A DNA stretch of 64,000 bases, from positions 1,302,001-1,366,000 of the forward strand of contig NC_015151.1 in the NCBI RefSeq assembly GCF_000190315.1. The letters are read 5' to 3'. The first letter of the stretch is position 1. The number at the start of each line of letters is the position of its first letter. Of the stretch, positions 26,188-35,388 are shown one piece after another. Made by a program: the position numbers and the translations under genes. The notes below the pieces were generated by a model that was given only the letters and a program-made list of their open reading frames with translations, was not told the origin of the DNA and did no database searches. This stretch comes from Vulcanisaeta moutnovskia 768-28 (GTDB taxonomy: Archaea > Thermoproteota > Thermoprotei > Thermoproteales > Thermocladiaceae).

Positions 26188-26781
26188 ATGCCTGTCATAG
26201 ACCTAGCACAGGTGGATTTAAGGGCATTAACACCAGATCAACTGGACTGGAGAAAGTTCGTATTACCTGTTGATCATCCAATGAGGGTTATTAGGATTGA
26301 GAAGGTCGTGGCCAACATAGGTGTTGGACAAAGTGGGGAGAGACTTGAGAAGGCTGCTAAGGTCCTTGAGGAATTGACGCAGCAGGAACCAAGCTATAGG
26401 CTTGCCAAGAGGTCGATTAAGGATTGGAACATTAGGAAGGGTGAACCAATAGGTGTGGCAGTCACATTAAGAAGAAATAAGGCTGTTTGGTTCCTACTGA
26501 GGACGCTGGCTGCAGTGGACTTCACACTGAGGGAAAATTCATTCGATGACTGGGGCAACGTGGCCTTCGGAATTAGGGAGCACATAATGATACCGGGTAC
26601 GAAGTATGACCCATCAGTCGGTGTTTGGGGCTTAAACGTAGTCACAGTACTCGCAAGACCAGGATTAAGGGTCATGTACAGGAGGAGGGCTAGGTATGAC
26701 GTTGGTAAGGAACAAAGAGTATCAAAGGCCGAGGCAATGAAATTCTTCCAAGAAGTACTCGGTGTAAAAATAATAAAGTAA
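26188..26781 (+). CDS. rpl5: 50S ribosomal protein uL5
   Basis: 197 residues, the long crenarchaeal form. Core motifs are KVVANIGVGQSGERLEKA, RKGEPIGVAVTLRR, FGIREHIMIPGTKYD and the C-terminal GLRVMYRRRARY. The protein binds 5S rRNA and contacts the P-site tRNA in the large subunit. Here the gene stands alone and not inside a spc-like ribosomal operon. A TTTTTATTA-type box about 27 nt upstream of ATG 26188 supports a leaderless mRNA. Assignment is secure. Confidence 0.96.
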   Translation: MPVIDLAQVDLRALTPDQLDWRKFVLPVDHPMRVIRIEKVVANIGVGQSGERLEKAAKVLEELTQQEPSYRLAKRSIKDWNIRKGEPIGVAVTLRRNKAVWFLLRTLAAVDFTLRENSFDDWGNVAFGIREHIMIPGTKYDPSVGVWGLNVVTVLARPGLRVMYRRRARYDVGKEQRVSKAEAMKFFQEVLGVKIIK

Positions 26782-26812
26782 ATTTTAACTTATTTTTAAT
26801 AAATAATAATTA
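26782..26812. terminator. AT-rich convergent terminator region
   Basis: The 31 bp between the converging rpl5 and solute-binding-protein genes contain TTTTAACTTATTTTTAATAA. T-rich tracts occur on both strands, the kind of sequence that ends archaeal transcripts. There is no hairpin. Confidence 0.4.
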
Positions 26813-28933
26813 TTATGTGTTGGCTATTGTTCCGTTGCTGTATTGGATTACTTGTGTGCCGTTGCTGTAGGTTATTACGTATAGTGTGATTGGTTGGTAA
26901 TACATTGTGTTGTAAAAATATTCATCCCATGTCCATACGACTCCCTTGACGTATGGCTGTACGATTAAATAATTAATAGGCCATGGTAGCCATATATATG
27001 GTGCTTGCCAGTATGTTATGTTGTAGACTTCGGCGAGCATCTGCAGCTGCTCTGTTTCATTGGTCACAAAGGGCATTGTTAAAGTCAGGTTATTCACAAC
27101 AGTATTATTAAACCAAGCTTCATTTGCACCATAAACACCGCCTTCTATTACATTCAATACAGGGAATAATAATTGGAATAACGGGTCTGGCCAATCGGGA
27201 TACCATCCTAAATCGACCATTGTTGGCGTTATTTGCGGATTGTACCATGTACCACTTTCTGCTGTTGTTACGTATTCTATTGATGTTGGTATTCCTATTT
27301 GGCTTAGGTCCTGAGTTATTATCTCAAGCTGCTCCTCAACTAGTGGCGTTATTGGCGGAATTACTGCAATTGGTATTGCCGGTAGTTTTTGTCCGTTGGG
27401 ATTACCGATAGTCGTGCCATTTGGTAGTACCGTGTAGAAGTTACATTCCCAACCGGATTTATTGAGGTACTCAATGGCTAGGTTAGGATCGTATGAATAC
27501 ATGGGAAGATTATCAGGGTTATAGAATGGAATGTATGCCGGGTTCGACGGTCCTAAGTACAGTTCAGCAAGTGTTGTGTTGAGTAACGGTGAGTAGTAAG
27601 TGTATAGTAAAGCCGTGTAATTAACGGCATGGACTACGGCTAGTCTGAAGTCTGTGCAGTTAGTAGGCCATTCATAAACATTCATTGATATGAAGAGAAC
27701 ACCCGCTGGTTGATATCCAAGTAGTCGTATTATTGATTGTGGTGGTAGGTATTTGTTGTATGGCCATGCTGTGTATATTTGGTCTAGGAATGGTGGGCTT
27801 ACGTAGCTTATTTGTGCCTCATTGCTTGCGAATAACTCAACCCTATCAGTATGAGACATGGTATACTTGATATCGATTATTTGTATGTGGGCTGGTTGGT
27901 CAAGCACTGGTAATGAACCAGATGGATAACTATTACCCCAGTAATTCGGATTAGCCTTAAGAACAATCTCCGTAAACTCACCAGGAGTACCAGAAACACT
28001 CTCAATCTCATAAGGACCAGTACCAGGTGCACCATACTGATCTAAGTAACTATTTGGTGTGTTTGGTTGTACTCCGCCATGAGCATCTACGTAGGCTGGT
28101 GGAACCACAGCACCCCAAGCATTAGATATGTCTAGTAGGAAGTACATGTATGGATGTATTAGGTTTATTTCTACTTCGTATGGCCCTAGGACTACGACTG
28201 CTTGATTGGGGTATGTCATGAGCTTTTGGATTGTTGCATTGTTAACGTTGAAGTTACTCAATACATTGGCTAGTGCGTAGGCGCACAGCGTTGCATTACT
28301 GATGTACGCTGGGTTACCCGTAACATTAGTAAGAGCGTGACAAACACCCCATGGTATGGCATAACCAGTCTCCAAATACTTCGTATAACTAAAAAGTAAT
28401 TTCGGATAGTTGCTTACTCCTGGTCCTTGTCCCATGATTATTGTCCTATAGAAGCTGAACCATACCACGGTTGCGTTGAATGGTTCACCATCAGTGAAGT
28501 AAACGCCCTGCCTAAGCGTGAAGATGTAGTGCTTGTAGTCGGGGCTGATCGTCCAATTAGTGGCCAACATAGGAACAACATGCATATAATCACTACCATT
28601 CCAAATAACCAACTCCTGATAAACGACGTCAAATATTGGTGTATCAACTTCATAAAAGCCCGTGGCTGGGTCTAGGTAATCAGGAGATATCGTGACTGAA
28701 ATATCCACTAATTCATTTGGGTTTGGTGGTGCCAATGTAATTGTTTGGTTCGAGACCACGGTGACTGTTGGCTTCGTAACGTTAGTAGTTGTAGGTGGTG
28801 GAGAAGGCGCAGTGGGCTTAGGATGATAAGTAACAGCAAAATAAGCGCCTAGTGCTATTACCACTATGATTACCACTATTAGGGTTATTAACGCAGCACG
28901 AGACAAACCCCCATTTAACCCTTGTCTAAGCAC
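26813..28933 (-). CDS. ABC solute-binding protein, family 5 (peptide/nickel/oligosaccharide)
   Basis: 706 residues. The N-terminal helix (ALITLIVVIIVVIALGAYFA) works as signal or membrane anchor and is followed by a Thr/Pro/Val linker (PSPPPTTTNVTKPTVTVV), the usual stalk of crenarchaeal binding proteins. The SBP_bac_5 fold includes LATNWTISPDYKHYIFTLRQ, GTGPYEIESV and PDWPDPLFQLLFP. The GTG start at 28933 lies 25 nt after an AACTTAAATGT box. No permease or ATPase genes are adjacent, so it is an orphan here. Thermoproteales family 5 proteins often bind oligosaccharides or peptides; the ligand is unknown. Confidence 0.88.
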   Translation of the reverse strand: MLRQGLNGGLSRAALITLIVVIIVVIALGAYFAVTYHPKPTAPSPPPTTTNVTKPTVTVVSNQTITLAPPNPNELVDISVTISPDYLDPATGFYEVDTPIFDVVYQELVIWNGSDYMHVVPMLATNWTISPDYKHYIFTLRQGVYFTDGEPFNATVVWFSFYRTIIMGQGPGVSNYPKLLFSYTKYLETGYAIPWGVCHALTNVTGNPAYISNATLCAYALANVLSNFNVNNATIQKLMTYPNQAVVVLGPYEVEINLIHPYMYFLLDISNAWGAVVPPAYVDAHGGVQPNTPNSYLDQYGAPGTGPYEIESVSGTPGEFTEIVLKANPNYWGNSYPSGSLPVLDQPAHIQIIDIKYTMSHTDRVELFASNEAQISYVSPPFLDQIYTAWPYNKYLPPQSIIRLLGYQPAGVLFISMNVYEWPTNCTDFRLAVVHAVNYTALLYTYYSPLLNTTLAELYLGPSNPAYIPFYNPDNLPMYSYDPNLAIEYLNKSGWECNFYTVLPNGTTIGNPNGQKLPAIPIAVIPPITPLVEEQLEIITQDLSQIGIPTSIEYVTTAESGTWYNPQITPTMVDLGWYPDWPDPLFQLLFPVLNVIEGGVYGANEAWFNNTVVNNLTLTMPFVTNETEQLQMLAEVYNITYWQAPYIWLPWPINYLIVQPYVKGVVWTWDEYFYNTMYYQPITLYVITYSNGTQVIQYSNGTIANT

Positions 28934-29037
28934 CTCTTAATGCTTATTAACTGACATTTAAGTTTTCCTATTTTAGAAATTGAATATTTGTATAACGCCT
29001 AGGTTATCATTATAAATACCCTGTTATGATTAATTAT

Positions 29038-30015
29038 GTGAAGTATTCAATTAAACCTAGGAGACTTAGGCCTGGTTCTACAATAATGCTTGTGGCACCT
29101 GCCAGTTTTCCTCAGTATCCCAGTATGAATTTGATGCTTGGTATTCAACTCCTTAAGAAGATAGGCTTTAATGTAGTTCTTGGTAAGTCTGTTAGGGAGT
29201 CCTGGGTCCGCTGGCATTTGTCTGGACCTGATGACATACGCACTAAGGACTTACTCGAGGGATTTAAGAGGAGTGATGTTGATGCCATTTGGTGCGTACG
29301 TGGTGGTGCTGGTTCCCTAAGGCTACTTAACATGATTGATTATGACTTAGTTAGGGAGAATCCTAAGGTTATTGTTGGCTTTAGTGATATAACGGCGATA
29401 CAAAACGCAATATACTCAATGACTGGCTTACCGTCACTACAGGGACCAATGCCCTCCGTAACGCCTAAACCCGGTGATGAGATAGGCTGGGCTAGGTTCA
29501 AAAGGGACTTGGAGTTGGCCGTGAAGATACTCACGGGCGAAACATTGGAGTTGAAACCTACTGAGGATGGCCCATATCCGAAAGTTATAAATCATGGAAG
29601 GGCTAGGGGAAGCATTATTGGTGGTAATCTAACACTCTTCACGTTGCTACAGGGTACGCCGTATAGGCCCGATCCAGGTAATAAGGTATTGTTCCTGGAG
29701 GATATTAATGAGGAGGCATATAGGGTTGATAATTACCTAACTGTATTAAGGTTGAATAAGGCTTTATCTACTGTTAATGCCATTGTTTATGGAGAATTCC
29801 CAGAACCTGAGGATAAGGGTCCTCATCCAAGCCTTGAGGAGGTTATTATTGAGGATACCAGGGGAGTTACAGGGGCGCCTTCATTCATTGGTTATCCCTG
29901 TTGTCATGGTGGTGATGAGCATGGATACAATGTGTATTCCGTACCAATTGGCATAGACGTTGAGGTTGATGCTGATGATGGAATTATGACAATGATTGAA
30001 CCACTCACTGAGTAA
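29038..30015 (+). CDS. S66 family LD-carboxypeptidase/MccF-like serine peptidase
   Basis: About 325 residues. The S66 catalytic serine is in VGFSDIT; the Glu in LFLEDINEEAYRVD and a late His in the CCHGGDEHGYNVYSVPIG region complete the triad. RRLRPGSTIMLVAPAS is the family N-terminus. A TATAAATA box at 29011-29018 fits GTG 29038; ATG 29026 is the alternative and adds four residues. Known: S66 members trim L-Lys/mDAP-D-Ala in murein recycling or cleave microcin C-type aminoacyl-nucleotides. Archaea lack murein, so peptide or nucleotide detoxification is more likely. Confidence 0.88.
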   Translation: MKYSIKPRRLRPGSTIMLVAPASFPQYPSMNLMLGIQLLKKIGFNVVLGKSVRESWVRWHLSGPDDIRTKDLLEGFKRSDVDAIWCVRGGAGSLRLLNMIDYDLVRENPKVIVGFSDITAIQNAIYSMTGLPSLQGPMPSVTPKPGDEIGWARFKRDLELAVKILTGETLELKPTEDGPYPKVINHGRARGSIIGGNLTLFTLLQGTPYRPDPGNKVLFLEDINEEAYRVDNYLTVLRLNKALSTVNAIVYGEFPEPEDKGPHPSLEEVIIEDTRGVTGAPSFIGYPCCHGGDEHGYNVYSVPIGIDVEVDADDGIMTMIEPLTE

Positions 30016-30016
30016 A

Positions 30017-30865
30017 CTAGGCTTTACTGCAGTTAAAATCGCTGGTTGATAACCTGCAGTATATTAATTCACCCGTACCTGGCTCAAGCTCCCTAGTATC
30101 TCCTAACTTGGCTAGGCCGTAGGCTCTAACTAACGTGCTTGATGCTGCGAATACACCATTATTCAACCTCCCAATAAAGAGGTTGTAGTACCTCCTCCTT
30201 CTCTCGTTATTTATAACGTCACTATTATACATGGTCGTTATAAACAACTCCGCACAGCATGGCTTAATCAATAGTATACCCGTATTTAATGCGGATTCCA
30301 CACCATTAATCTCCCTAAGTAGCCCCGCAAGTTCCTTGATTGTTGATTCCAGGTCACCAACCTCATTATACATTGACGCAATTAAGTGGGTAAGCACGTA
30401 AGTGTCTGATGCATCATCTACATTAAGTTCCACACCATACTCCCTCCTCAGTATCTCAAACAATGCATACTTATTAACAACACCATTATGAACAACGTGC
30501 AATTCACCATCCCTCGTATAGACCATTGATGGATGAACGTTCTCAATTCTAATTAACTTCTTGTCTGCCGCGTTAAGTACGTGAAAGATCCCGTAAGACT
30601 CACCTGACATTAATAACCTACCTATTACCATCCCAAGTGATTGGTAATTATCATCCTTATAAATCGGCGTTAATGACCTGTAATACCACTTAAGTGCTGT
30701 ACTAACGCCATAACTAACCACTGTGAATCCCCATCCATCACTGTGATTAATAACGCCACTGGGACCCATGGGATCTGCCTGGGCGGAATTCCTAAGGGCA
30801 GAGAGTCCATTAATAACCAATTCACTGGCTGATCCATTGCTTGAGAATACGAATACCCTACACAT
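30017..30865 (-). CDS. Class II glutamine amidotransferase domain protein
   Basis: About 282 residues from ATG 30865, so that Cys2 (MCRVF) becomes the N-terminal nucleophile required by Ntn glutaminases. A TTTTAAGTA box 24 nt upstream supports this start over 30880. Seen: HSDGWGFTVVSYG, HVLNAADKKLIRIENVHP, VHNGVVNKYAL and SDTYVLTHLIA, matching stand-alone COG0121-type proteins related to YafJ. No synthetase domain is attached. The glutamine-derived ammonia acceptor is unknown. It shares a divergent promoter region of about 50 bp with lysA. Confidence 0.83.
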   Translation of the reverse strand: MCRVFVFSSNGSASELVINGLSALRNSAQADPMGPSGVINHSDGWGFTVVSYGVSTALKWYYRSLTPIYKDDNYQSLGMVIGRLLMSGESYGIFHVLNAADKKLIRIENVHPSMVYTRDGELHVVHNGVVNKYALFEILRREYGVELNVDDASDTYVLTHLIASMYNEVGDLESTIKELAGLLREINGVESALNTGILLIKPCCAELFITTMYNSDVINNERRRRYYNLFIGRLNNGVFAASSTLVRAYGLAKLGDTRELEPGTGELIYCRLSTSDFNCSKA

Positions 30866-30917
30866 TATCCCAGTATTCAAGTCGAATACTTAAAAATACA
30901 TTGCTGTGCTTACTATC

Positions 30918-32123
30918 GTGAGCAATTGCATTGTTGGTAATGGAATTAATCTTACTGAGTTAGCGAATAGGTTTGGCACTCCCCTCATTGTTTATGATCT
31001 CGGCAGAGTTGAGGAGAATTATAGAGCCATTAGGGATTCCATTAATGCCAAGATCCTCTACTCAATCAAGGCTAATCCCAACCTGGCAATACTAACGCTA
31101 CTCAGGAAACTTGGATCTGGAGCTGATGCTGCATCACCTGGTGAGATATTCCTAGCCACGAGGGCTGGTTTTGAACCCAGTAATATATTATACACGGGTG
31201 CCTATCGTTCACTTGATGATATTAAGTACGGAATTAATACAGGGGTCTTATTTAATTTCGACTCGAGAAGGGAATTCGAGAGAGCACTAGCCCTTGGTTA
31301 CAGGCCTAGGACCATATTCTTCAGGGTTGACCTGGGTTATGGCAGGGGCTTTGCGCCTGGCGTCACATTGGCCGGTGAGGAGAGTAAGTTCGGCATGTTC
31401 TTGAACGACGCTATTGATGCATATAGCCTCGCTAAGTCCATTGGTACTGAGGAGTTCGGTATACATGCAATGATGGGTAGTAACGTTCTTGATTCTGATT
31501 ACTTCATTAGGATTGCCGAGTTACTTAGGGAGCATGCGGAAACTATTGAGGATAGGGTTGGTATTAGGATTAGTTATTTCGATATGGGTGGTGGGTTTGG
31601 TATACCGTACAGACCAGGTGAGAAATCCCTTGACTTGAGTAAATTAAGTGTACTTAGGAACTTCTTCCCTGGTGAGTTATGGGTTGAGCCTGGTAGGTTC
31701 ATTGTTGGTAATGCGGGTTACCTGGTGACTAGGGTTACTGAGGTTAAGAGGAAGGGTGGTAGGACCTTTGTTGGTGTTGATGTTGGCATGAACGTTCTCA
31801 TTAGACCCATGCTTTACGGTGCCTATCACCAAATGATCACGTGTGGCAATAATACTGAGGTAACTGAGGTTGTTGATGTTGTTGGGCCCATTTGTGAGAA
31901 TACTGATAAATTGGCGATTAATAGGGAATTACCGAGGGTTAGGGAGGGCGACTTACTCATTATTCTTAATGCAGGTGCCTACGTCTACTCAATGAGTAGT
32001 AATTACAATGGTAGGCCCAGGCCTGCTGAGATCGTTGTTTACAGGAATGAGTACGGAATAGCCAGGTTTAGGGAACCACTTGATTCACTTGTTACTGGGC
32101 AGGTCATTCCTGGCTTTATTTAG
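30918..32123 (+). CDS. lysA: Diaminopimelate decarboxylase-like PLP enzyme
   Basis: About 401 residues from GTG 30918, which lies about 25 nt after a CTTAAAAATA box; GTG 30906 is the alternative. Seen: Lys51 in YSIKANPN (Schiff base), IHAMMGSNV, a Gly-rich phosphate loop DMGGGFGIPY, WVEPGR, GPICENTDKLA in the active-site Cys region, and YNGRPRPAEIVV. Known: LysA converts meso-DAP to lysine and CO2. Many Thermoproteales use the DAP or AAA route variably, and other group IV decarboxylases (carboxynorspermidine, ornithine) share this fold. The CENTD motif is close to LysA CESxD. No other lysine gene is adjacent. Confidence 0.85.
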   Translation: MSNCIVGNGINLTELANRFGTPLIVYDLGRVEENYRAIRDSINAKILYSIKANPNLAILTLLRKLGSGADAASPGEIFLATRAGFEPSNILYTGAYRSLDDIKYGINTGVLFNFDSRREFERALALGYRPRTIFFRVDLGYGRGFAPGVTLAGEESKFGMFLNDAIDAYSLAKSIGTEEFGIHAMMGSNVLDSDYFIRIAELLREHAETIEDRVGIRISYFDMGGGFGIPYRPGEKSLDLSKLSVLRNFFPGELWVEPGRFIVGNAGYLVTRVTEVKRKGGRTFVGVDVGMNVLIRPMLYGAYHQMITCGNNTEVTEVVDVVGPICENTDKLAINRELPRVREGDLLIILNAGAYVYSMSSNYNGRPRPAEIVVYRNEYGIARFREPLDSLVTGQVIPGFI

Positions 32124-32189
32124 GTTACTTACCACTATTTATTCACCAGGACAACTTTGCTTAAATAGGCCTTCCTTCTCCAGTATCAC

Positions 32190-32699
32190 GTGTCGGCATG
32201 GGATGAATTAATGAAGACTGTTGGTTCAATAAGCAGCATTAGGGAGTTGTTTCTCAAGGCTAGGTCAGCCGGTTTTAATGTTGCTGAGTTGATGAATAAT
32301 TACCTGCGTAGTGAGCCTCTATTCAACTTCATTGGTCTTGAGTTTGTTGAGGTTGGTGATGGTTTTGTTAGGGCTGTTTTTCCCTATAAGCGTGAGATTT
32401 TGAGGCGTGGTGGTATGGTTCATGGTGGTGTTGTTATGACTGTTATTGATACTGTCCTTGGTACTGCCGTGATGACTGTTAATGATGGTATTGATCAATA
32501 CACGGCGGAGCTTAAGGTACACTTCCTAGAGCCATTAATAAATGGACCATTCACAGTAGAGGGCAGGGTAATAAGGACTGGCAGGCACTTGGCAGTTGCA
32601 GAGGCCCACGTATACGACACAAACAAAAAACTATGCGCCGTGGGAATAGGAACATGGTTCATGGTAAAGAATAGTGGGCAGAAGGGCAATAATCATTGA
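32190..32699 (+). CDS. PaaI-type hotdog thioesterase
   Basis: 169 residues with a hotdog fold. PLFNFIGLEFVEVGDGFVRA, then GGMVHGGVVMTVIDTVLGTA (the HGG...D signature with a central Asp) and YTAELKVHFLEP are typical of PaaI/ComA acyl-CoA thioesterases. The N-terminal 45 residues are helical and extra to the minimal fold. A CTTAAATA-type box 26 nt upstream supports GTG 32190. The CoA-transferase gene follows 47 nt later, so joint action on CoA esters is plausible. Acyl specificity is unknown. Confidence 0.87.
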   Translation: MSAWDELMKTVGSISSIRELFLKARSAGFNVAELMNNYLRSEPLFNFIGLEFVEVGDGFVRAVFPYKREILRRGGMVHGGVVMTVIDTVLGTAVMTVNDGIDQYTAELKVHFLEPLINGPFTVEGRVIRTGRHLAVAEAHVYDTNKKLCAVGIGTWFMVKNSGQKGNNH

Positions 32700-32746
32700 T
32701 TCCCAGGGTTAATTATTCTTATTAACCTAGGCTTGGAATTTACTTA

Positions 32747-33820
32747 ATGTATAGGGTTCTGGACCTGACCAGGCTTTATCCTGGTGGTGTCGCCACGAGA
32801 TTACTAGCTGACCTTGGTTTTGATGTTATTAAGGTTGAGGATACGGAGGTTGGTGATTACCTCAGGGAGATATCGCCAAAGCTCTTCGAGTGGTTGAATG
32901 CTGGCAAGAGGAGCATTGCCATTAACCTAAAGACTAATGAGGGCAGGGAACTATTCTACAAACTGGTTAGGGACAGCCACGTGGTTATTGAGGGCTTTAG
33001 ACCTGGCGTTACCAAGAAGCTAGGTATTGATTATGAAACCCTCAGGGGTATTAATAATAGGATTGTTTACTGCTCAATAAATGGTTATGGAGAGTATGGC
33101 CCATACTCAGGGCTTCCAAACCATGACATTAACACAGTTAGTGTCGCCGGTTTACTAGACCCTAACCTCTTCAGTGATGGCGTGCCTAGACCACTCACTG
33201 TGCAAGTTGCCGATGTTGGTTCAGCCCTACTATGTGTCATTGGAATACTAAGCCTACTGCTACGTGGTATTGGCGGTAGGGTTGAGGTCTCAATGATGGA
33301 GACTGCATTACTCTTCAATACACTAAACATGGCCATGACGTATGAAAACGCCGACCCAAGCCTAACAGGTAAGTACCCATTCTATAACGTCTATAAGTGT
33401 AGGGATGGCTACATAACAATTGGTGCCATAGAGATTAAGTTCTGGCAGGGACTATGCAGGGCATTGAACCGTGAGGACCTAATCAATAGGCAGTTCGATA
33501 AGGAAGCCATAAGCGAATTAAGTAAGGAATTAAGTAAGTACACGGCTGCAGAGGCCCTCAGGCTTCTTTGGAGTTATGATGTACCGGCGGCCCCCATAAA
33601 CTCCATAAAGGACTTCGAAAAAGACCCACAATTAACTGCAAGGGGCTTTAATGGAAAGGACTTCCTCAACCCATTATTAATAAATGGCATTAGGCCAGGC
33701 ATGAGGGGTAGAGCGCCAAAATTGGGTGAGAACACCATGGAGATATTGATTGAAATGGGCTTACCACGTGATGAAATAAGTAAATTAGCCGAATTAGGCG
33801 TAATCATTAAATTGACCTAA
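32747..33820 (+). CDS. Family III CoA-transferase/alpha-methylacyl-CoA racemase-like
   Basis: 357 residues of the CaiB/BaiF superfamily. Seen: VLDLTRLYPGGVATRLLADL at the start, then GFDVIKVEDTEVGDYLRE, CSINGYGEYGPYSGLPNHD with the probable catalytic Asp, and GGRVEVSMMETAL. The PNHDIN context resembles alpha-methylacyl-CoA racemase (GHDIN) more than CaiB or formyl-CoA transferase. Known activities are CoA transfer between acids or epimerisation of 2-methylacyl-CoA. It lies 47 nt after the thioesterase gene and ends in a 4-nt convergent overlap with mqnD. Confidence 0.87.
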   Translation: MYRVLDLTRLYPGGVATRLLADLGFDVIKVEDTEVGDYLREISPKLFEWLNAGKRSIAINLKTNEGRELFYKLVRDSHVVIEGFRPGVTKKLGIDYETLRGINNRIVYCSINGYGEYGPYSGLPNHDINTVSVAGLLDPNLFSDGVPRPLTVQVADVGSALLCVIGILSLLLRGIGGRVEVSMMETALLFNTLNMAMTYENADPSLTGKYPFYNVYKCRDGYITIGAIEIKFWQGLCRALNREDLINRQFDKEAISELSKELSKYTAAEALRLLWSYDVPAAPINSIKDFEKDPQLTARGFNGKDFLNPLLINGIRPGMRGRAPKLGENTMEILIEMGLPRDEISKLAELGVIIKLT

Positions 33821-34620
33821 ATAAACAATAATTGAACCTCAGGTAATAAACCACTTTCACGACCCATCTCAAGTAGTACTCTAATCGCCTTCTCACCGTC
33901 GACGCCCATATCCATTGTATAGTCATTCACGTACATCCTAACGAACCTGTCAGTATCACTCATGTTCAAACCCCTTGAGAACTTCATGGCGTGCGTTAGA
34001 GCCTCCTCTCTATGGCTCATTGCGTATCTAATGGACTCCAGCAATGCTTCCTTAACAGCCTTGGCCATGTCGATTCCCAGGGACGCCCTAACAACATCTA
34101 GGCCTAGGGGTGTTGGTAGTTTTGTCTCTTCATACCACCACTCACCAAGATCAATGACCTTCTTAAGGCCATACCTTTCATAGGTTATTTGGCCCTCGTG
34201 TATTAGGGCGCCGGCATCAACAACACCGGCCTTCACGGCATCCATAATTCTATCAAAGGGTATCTCCACGGTCTTTACATTAGGCATTGCTAACCTGACC
34301 ATTAACGTCGCCGTGGTGTAGGTGCCTGGCACAGCCACTAGCTCAGGCTTTGCGGTGTTACTCACAATGACTGGGCCGTACTTAAACCCCATGGATGCAC
34401 CGACCCTAAGTATGTAGTATTTACTACCTATGTATGCCATGGCGTGTGTGCTCACAGCCGTGATGTCGATCCTACAATGGACCGCCAATTTATTTAGTGT
34501 CTCAATGTCGACCAGGAATTCCCTAACCGTGAATGGCACTTTAATCAGACCCTTCTTTAGTGCATAAAACATGAATGCATCGTCTGGATCAGGGCTATGT
34601 CCAATCAATAACTCCATCAT
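33817..34620 (-). CDS. mqnD: 1,4-dihydroxy-6-naphthoate synthase
   Basis: 267 residues of the periplasmic-binding-protein fold used by MqnD, which cleaves cyclic dehypoxanthinyl futalosine to 1,4-dihydroxy-6-naphthoate. Seen: the GHSPDPDDAFMFYAL start, ITAVSTHAMAYI, GPVIVSN, VPGTYTTATLMVRL, and ALIHEGQITYERYGLKKVID with the active-site His. The gene is third in mqnE-mqnA-mqnD, 22 nt after mqnA. The cytosolic location is indicated by lack of a signal peptide. Assignment is secure given the cluster. Confidence 0.93.
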   Translation of the reverse strand: MMELLIGHSPDPDDAFMFYALKKGLIKVPFTVREFLVDIETLNKLAVHCRIDITAVSTHAMAYIGSKYYILRVGASMGFKYGPVIVSNTAKPELVAVPGTYTTATLMVRLAMPNVKTVEIPFDRIMDAVKAGVVDAGALIHEGQITYERYGLKKVIDLGEWWYEETKLPTPLGLDVVRASLGIDMAKAVKEALLESIRYAMSHREEALTHAMKFSRGLNMSDTDRFVRMYVNDYTMDMGVDGEKAIRVLLEMGRESGLLPEVQLLFI

Positions 34621-34642
34621 GCTGGGGTTTCGCCCTGTGGTA

Positions 34643-35386
34643 TTAAGTTTTATTGCCTAGGAATCGTAGGCAATTATTTATGCCGAATATCCTCAGCTCC
34701 TCATTAATCCCTGAAATGACCCTATCATCAACCCTATACCTAATGGCACTAAAGTACTGCCTAATTAATTCTCTGGACACGCCAAGCTTACCCGCGGTAT
34801 ACTGAATAACAGGTTCCGGGTCCTCCTCAAAGAGTTTGAGGGACCTTTCAATGGCGTTTACGACCATGTTCAACTCCTTCTCATCATAATTCCTAGTCAC
34901 AGCCATGACCGCATACACCAGGGGTAGGCCGACCCTCTCCCTCCATAGCTCACCCACGTCTAGTATGTACGGGTAACCAGCATCAACCATCCTCAGGGCA
35001 TCATCACCAATAACAAGCACAGCACCAAAATCCCTCAACGCCCTGTATGGATCATCAATGACCTTAAGGTCAATACCCAATAACCTCCTCACAGCCATTG
35101 CATTAACGCTTGTGTCACTAACGGCCGCATAACCGGAGCCCAATCCCCTGAATAACCTGGCCGATATTACTGCCCCATCACTATAAATCGCGATCTTTGG
35201 AACGACGTATAACACGTCACAGTTATGCGCAGCGTGTGTTAGTGGCACGAAGCCTATGCTTGTCCTGCCCTCCAGGAGTAGCCTTATTGACTCATTATTA
35301 CTAGCCCATATTGGATTAAGCCCCGAGTAATAGAAGAGTGGGTTCGAGTGCGCGTACTTTAGTCTAACGATACTCATCATCACCAT
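34643..35386 (-). CDS. mqnA: Chorismate dehydratase
   Basis: 247 residues with the MqnA periplasmic-binding fold. MqnA dehydrates chorismate to 3-enolpyruvylbenzoate, the first committed step of the futalosine route. Seen: HSNPLFYYSG, TSIGFVPLTHAA, IAIYSDGAVISARLF, VSDTSVNAMAVRRLL, LVIGDDALRM and DVGELWRERVGLPLVYAVMA. The start is GTG or the ATG three codons on. It begins 2 nt after the mqnE stop, so it is co-transcribed. The call relies on fold motifs plus the neighbours. Confidence 0.92.
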   Translation of the reverse strand: MVMMSIVRLKYAHSNPLFYYSGLNPIWASNNESIRLLLEGRTSIGFVPLTHAAHNCDVLYVVPKIAIYSDGAVISARLFRGLGSGYAAVSDTSVNAMAVRRLLGIDLKVIDDPYRALRDFGAVLVIGDDALRMVDAGYPYILDVGELWRERVGLPLVYAVMAVTRNYDEKELNMVVNAIERSLKLFEEDPEPVIQYTAGKLGVSRELIRQYFSAIRYRVDDRVISGINEELRIFGINNCLRFLGNKT

Positions 35387-35388
35387 CC

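Noticed and set aside
28427-28675. Plus-strand frame opposite the solute-binding protein
   Set aside because: Shadow of a recognised gene, with no independent promoter or motif.
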